From Cellulophaga baltica (lineage in GTDB: Bacteria; Bacteroidota; Bacteroidia; Flavobacteriales; Flavobacteriaceae), in NCBI RefSeq assembly GCF_018861125.1, contig NZ_JAHKQN010000030.1:1-37797 (forward strand): a stretch of 37,797 nucleotides of DNA. The letters are read 5' to 3'. The translations under genes and the position numbers were made by a program. Positions 35,464 to 37,797 of the stretch are shown one piece after another (the stretch's first letter is position 1; every line of letters begins with the position of its first letter). Below the pieces are notes generated by a model that saw only the letters and a program-made list of their open reading frames with translations, was not told where the DNA came from and did not search any database.

Positions 35464-36048
35464 ATGTTATTATTCGCTTATCTCATATTGTATTTTTTAT
35501 TGGTCTTTGTTTTAAGGTCTGTATTACTTTGGAAAAAAACTGGAATAAATCCATTCACATTTGAAAAGACAGATAATGCACACGATTATAATGGCAAGAT
35601 TTTTACATTTATCACAGTTCTTGAGCTAATTGTTATAGGAATCTATGCTTTCAAAGAAGAATGGTATCAATATTTACTTCCTTTTTGGTATTTGGAAAAT
35701 CAAACTTTACAGAAAATTGGTTGGGTACTTTTGTTGGTATCGCTGATTTTTGTTTGGTTTTCTCAAAGCCAAATGGCAAATTCTTGGAGAATCGGAATTG
35801 ATGAAAACAACAAAACCAAATTGGTAACAAAAGGAGTATTTTCAATTTCAAGAAATCCTATATTTTTAGGAATAATGATTACGAATATTGGGTTATTCCT
35901 TGTAATTCCTAATGCATTTACATTACTAATAATTTCATTATCTACTTTAAGCATAAATACACAAATACGTTTGGAAGAAGAATTTTTAAAACGTGAATTC
36001 GGAAATGAATATAAAGAATACGCAAAAAAAGTAAGACGATGGATTTAA
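35464..36048 (+). CDS. ICMT/PEMT-like membrane methyltransferase
   Basis: The product has 194 residues with about five membrane helices (2-20, 45-62, 68-82, 85-102, 135-160). The conserved C-terminal half reads LVTKGVFSISRNPIFLGIMI, then LEEEFLKREFGNEYKEYAKKVRRW, the signature of bacterial isoprenylcysteine carboxyl methyltransferase-like and phospholipid methyltransferase proteins. The Glu-Glu and R-x-x-R-W end fit SAM binding. The substrate is unknown. Relatives commonly sit beside metal-resistance or uptake genes, as here. The 53-bp gap to the regulator gene suggests the same transcript. Confidence 0.8.
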   Translation: MLLFAYLILYFLLVFVLRSVLLWKKTGINPFTFEKTDNAHDYNGKIFTFITVLELIVIGIYAFKEEWYQYLLPFWYLENQTLQKIGWVLLLVSLIFVWFSQSQMANSWRIGIDENNKTKLVTKGVFSISRNPIFLGIMITNIGLFLVIPNAFTLLIISLSTLSINTQIRLEEEFLKREFGNEYKEYAKKVRRWI

Positions 36049-36064
36049 TAATTAACGTAAAATT

Positions 36065-36147
36065 GCCAACGCTTAAAGCCATACACATTTACAGTCGCAT
36101 CATCCAAGCTTCACCAAAACTGTAAAAGAGTATGTCTTGCCAACGCT
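36065..36147. repeat. Second structured repeat, copy M2
   Basis: GCCAACGCT flanks both ends (36065-36073 and 36139-36147). CATACACATTTACAG (36080-36094) pairs with CTGTAAAAGAGTATG (36120-36134), 13 of 15. The mismatched positions, CACATTT against AAAAGAG, are shared with copy M1, while the outer stem bases differ. It lies on the far side of the zinc-type module. Confidence 0.6.
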
Positions 36148-36211
36148 CACTTTGGAACTAAATAACAAACATCGGAAAACCAAGCTGAACGTGAAAAGCA
36201 CTATGCACAAC

Positions 36212-36394
36212 AACGTGTATAAAACATAGCTATTATAGGCTTTCCGAGAGGTTTTTGTGTATTTGCAAAGTACGCCAAATTTTTAATTTTGTATATTTGA
36301 AAAAGCAAAATTAAATATAAAAATTAAAAATTCGGCTCGTGCTAAATCCGAAAAGTTAGCGTTTATTTATACGCTACGTTTCATACACAAGACC
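36212..36394 (+). repeat. Folded inter-cassette spacer S3 (183 nt)
   Basis: Arms GTGTATAAAACATAGC (36215-36230) and GCTACGTTTCATACAC (36373-36388) pair with A-C mismatches at the same two positions as S1 and S2. An internal 17-bp inverted repeat (36274-36290 with 36320-36336) has a single mismatch. The flanks are again 3 and 6 nt. This is a longer spacer class than S1 and S2. Confidence 0.78.
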
Positions 36395-36427
36395 GTTGTA
36401 TGCAATGCCGAAAAAAAATAAAAATCT

Positions 36428-36823
36428 ATGAATTTAAAAGAATTAAAAGATGATATTTTAAAAACAATTGAGAATTTAAAAAATCACGGAAAATTCCCAA
36501 AAGAAAATAACCTTTATGATTATAAACTTGAATTAAATTTTTACGGTTTAACAGATGTGGTTGAAATATTTATGAGAAATTTCGCCAAAGATATTTTGTC
36601 TTTTTCAAATTCTAATGGCGGAATTCTATTACTCGGTATAAAAGAAGATAAATCAACTGGTCAATTAGATGACACAGGATTAAATCAAAAAAACATTGAT
36701 TTACTCACCAAAATAGACTTAAACTTAGTCTCACAACAGTTTAATAAAATTGCAAAAACTGGAGTTGATTTAGATTTACAATCATTTCAAACTGGCACAA
36801 GAAAATTTTATTGGGATTATTAA
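36428..36823 (+). pseudogene. AlbA_2-domain gene, 5' part (frameshifted)
   Basis: The 131-residue frame has an AlbA_2 (Schlafen AAA_4-like) putative DNA-binding domain: LELNFYGLTDVVEIFMRNFA followed by DILSFSNSNGGILLLGIKED is the family core. It ends abruptly at GTRKFYWDY. The continuing protein is found one base back in the frame starting near 36811, with a 13-bp overlap at AAAATTTTATTGGG. Adding one base in the A or T run would give ...RKFLLGLLIEKQN... and one protein of about 385 residues. No classical X-XXY-YYZ slippery site fits the frame here. An indel in a homopolymer or a sequencing error is more likely than programmed frameshifting. Confidence 0.65.
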
Positions 36824-37584
36824 TTGAAAAACAAAATCAAATAATAATCCCAATAAACGACTTCGAAAAATATAATTTAAAAAAAGGAGAAATAACATAT
36901 AGAGTATCAGGAAAAAATGCAACTGCTAATTCAACCACCCAAGATTTTAATCGATTTATTCAAATAAAAGCCAATGAGAAAAATAAGGAATTTATGGAAA
37001 TTTGGTCAAAATTATTACCTGAAATGTTTGACATAAACCCAAGAGAAGTATTGATTTTAAATCCTAAAAGTAATACCGTTTATGGTTATAATTCAAAAGA
37101 AAATTTACTTTCAAGTAGTGAAATAGATATCGACCAAACAGAAGACGGAGCTTTTAATGTAATTTTGAATGCAATTTCCGCTGGAGATATAGGGAAAATA
37201 TCAACTGATGAAGGGAAACCCATTTATAAAATTGTTGGAGAATTAAAAAGTAAAACCCCAAGAGATTTCATTTATTTCTCTTCTTTAATGAAACAAATAA
37301 AAGTTATTTCTAATTATAATTTTTCTTCCACGCAATTAAAATATGTTTTTAAATATTTAAAATGGAGTACCGATAATAGTTTTAAAATTGAGAACCCAGA
37401 TGAAACAAAAATAAATCCTGAATTTAATCAATATATGTGGATTGAAATACTTGATAAAACTCATAAGGTCGTATTTTCTAAAAATGCAATTGAACCAATA
37501 ACAGAGGCTATAAATAAACCCAAAAATCATTTAGCTATATTTGGTAAAGAATTACAACTTAAGTCAAAAAAGAAAACCAAATAG
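36811..37584 (+). pseudogene. AlbA_2-domain gene, 3' part
   Basis: The 257-codon frame continues the upstream AlbA_2 protein. It opens with EKQNQIIIPINDFEKYNLKKG and RVSGKNATAN, the typical downstream strand and loop of AlbA_2 proteins. The rest (about 60-257) is mixed alpha/beta, including MFDINPREVLILNP and a winged-helix-like region around residues 120-200. The first ATG is inside the overlap and is unlikely to be a natural start. As a whole the gene would encode a cytoplasmic DNA- or RNA-associated regulator; its target is unknown. The stop lies 3 bp before the cassette end repeat. Confidence 0.6.
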
Positions 37585-37597
37585 CACTGCATACAAC

Positions 37598-37780
37598 AAT
37601 GGCTAAAATTAATACAGGTTTTGGTGCTTAATCCAAAGTTTAGTGTATTTTTATAAAGTCCGCCAAATCTTTTGATTTGGCTTTAGAACAGAAAAAGATA
37701 AAACAAAATAAAAAGCTTTGGCTAATCGCTTAATCCGAAATTAAATGCTAATTTAATCCCGTACTAACATTAGCCGAGCC
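37598..37780 (+). repeat. Folded inter-cassette spacer S4 (183 nt)
   Basis: Arms GGCTAAAATTAATAC (37601-37615) and GTACTAACATTAGCC (37761-37775) pair imperfectly. The internal perfect hairpin GCCAAATC-TTTT-GATTTGGC is at 37662-37681. The flanks are 3 and 5 nt. It has exactly the length of S3 and shares its GTGTATTT, CGCCAAAT and AATCCGAAA blocks. Confidence 0.75.
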
Positions 37781-37797
37781 GTTGTCATTAATTTTAT
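37781..37797 (+). mobile_element. Start of the next cassette (cut by window edge)
   Basis: GTTGTCATTA (37781-37790) is followed by A at position 11, the layout of every other cassette start. The matching end would lie outside the window. Confidence 0.5.

Larger units (their letters stand above)
32220..36211 (+). mobile_element. Gene cassette C3 carrying a zinc-type module
   Basis: Start GTTGTGCATA (32220-32229) and end TATGCACAAC (36202-36211) are perfect reverse complements nearly 4 kb apart. Position 11 is again A facing C, then TGC (32231-32233) pairs with GCA. It carries four genes in one direction, bracketed by two copies of another structured repeat (32272 and 36065). This is far larger than the other cassettes. 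Confidence 0.65.
36395..37597 (+). mobile_element. Gene cassette C4
   Basis: Start GTTGTATGCA (36395-36404) and end TGCATACAAC (37588-37597) are perfect reverse complements. A at position 11 faces C, and TGC pairs with GCA beyond it. It carries one frameshifted gene. Confidence 0.66.

Noticed and set aside
36428-37584. Programmed -1 frameshifting in the AlbA_2 gene
   Set aside because: The shift has the right direction, but AGA-AAA-TTT-TAT is not a canonical slippery heptamer in the reading frame and there is no obvious downstream hairpin. A plain indel is simpler.
29768-37797. Ordinary insertion sequences with terminal inverted repeats
   Set aside because: The inverted ends differ between units, no transposase is encoded, and I see no target-site duplications outside the ends.

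Overview
The window looks like the chromosome of a marine-type Flavobacteriaceae (Bacteroidota). The DNA is AT-rich. It encodes a SusC/SusD pair, a reg_prop/Y_Y_Y/LuxR-type regulator, many short lipoprotein signals, and -7 boxes of the Bacteroidota form TAnnTTTG (clear at 3947, 5877 and 32422). Almost all genes are on the + strand; the one clear exception is the sulfatase.

Layout: (1) 1-830, a lone accessory gene (secreted NTR/TIMP-like protein) with 10-bp inverted ends, preceded by a folded spacer. (2) 945-1073, a probable gene remnant. (3) 1351-3446, mesX-mesD, the oxygen-linked core methionine synthase pair, closed by a strong terminator. (4) 3917-7838, a TetR regulator with two near-identical operator palindromes, a cupin, an SDR oxidoreductase, then two tandem haloalkane-dehalogenase-like lipoprotein hydrolases behind a 25-bp palindrome. 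(5) 8361-23491, a VOC protein and a polysaccharide utilisation locus: sulfatase (- strand), membrane-spanning regulator, SusC, SusD, esterase, GH3, GH43. (6) 23849-29311, a redox block: three-subunit proton-translocating transhydrogenase (pntAA, pntAB, pntB), a Sad-like aldehyde dehydrogenase and a zinc alcohol dehydrogenase, closed by a 20-bp-stem terminator. (7) 29768 to the right edge, an array of gene cassettes.

The cassette array is the unusual part. Four complete cassettes (29768-30382, 30500-32102, 32220-36211, 36395-37597), the start of another (37781) and the isolated left cassette (276-830) share one architecture. Each complete cassette begins GTTG or GTTA plus six private bases and ends with the exact reverse complement of its own first ten bases. 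Position 11 is A at every start, and the base before every end repeat is C. Between cassettes lie spacers of 117, 117, 183 and 183 nt (118 nt at the left), each carrying a 15-16-bp imperfect inverted repeat and an internal hairpin. The repeat arms covary between spacers. The mismatches are mostly A against C on the + strand, hence G-T wobbles on the - strand. This is the topology of integron cassettes and attC sites, with a folded bottom strand, but the core is not GTTRRRY and no integrase is in the window. I cannot name a described family for it.

Cassette cargo is accessory: an NTF2-like lipoprotein, a methyltransferase-like protein, a four-gene zinc-type module (DUF6660-like protein, TonB receptor, Fur/Zur, ICMT-like methyltransferase) and a frameshifted AlbA_2-domain gene. 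The zinc-type module is itself bracketed by two copies of a second structured repeat family (GCCAACGC).
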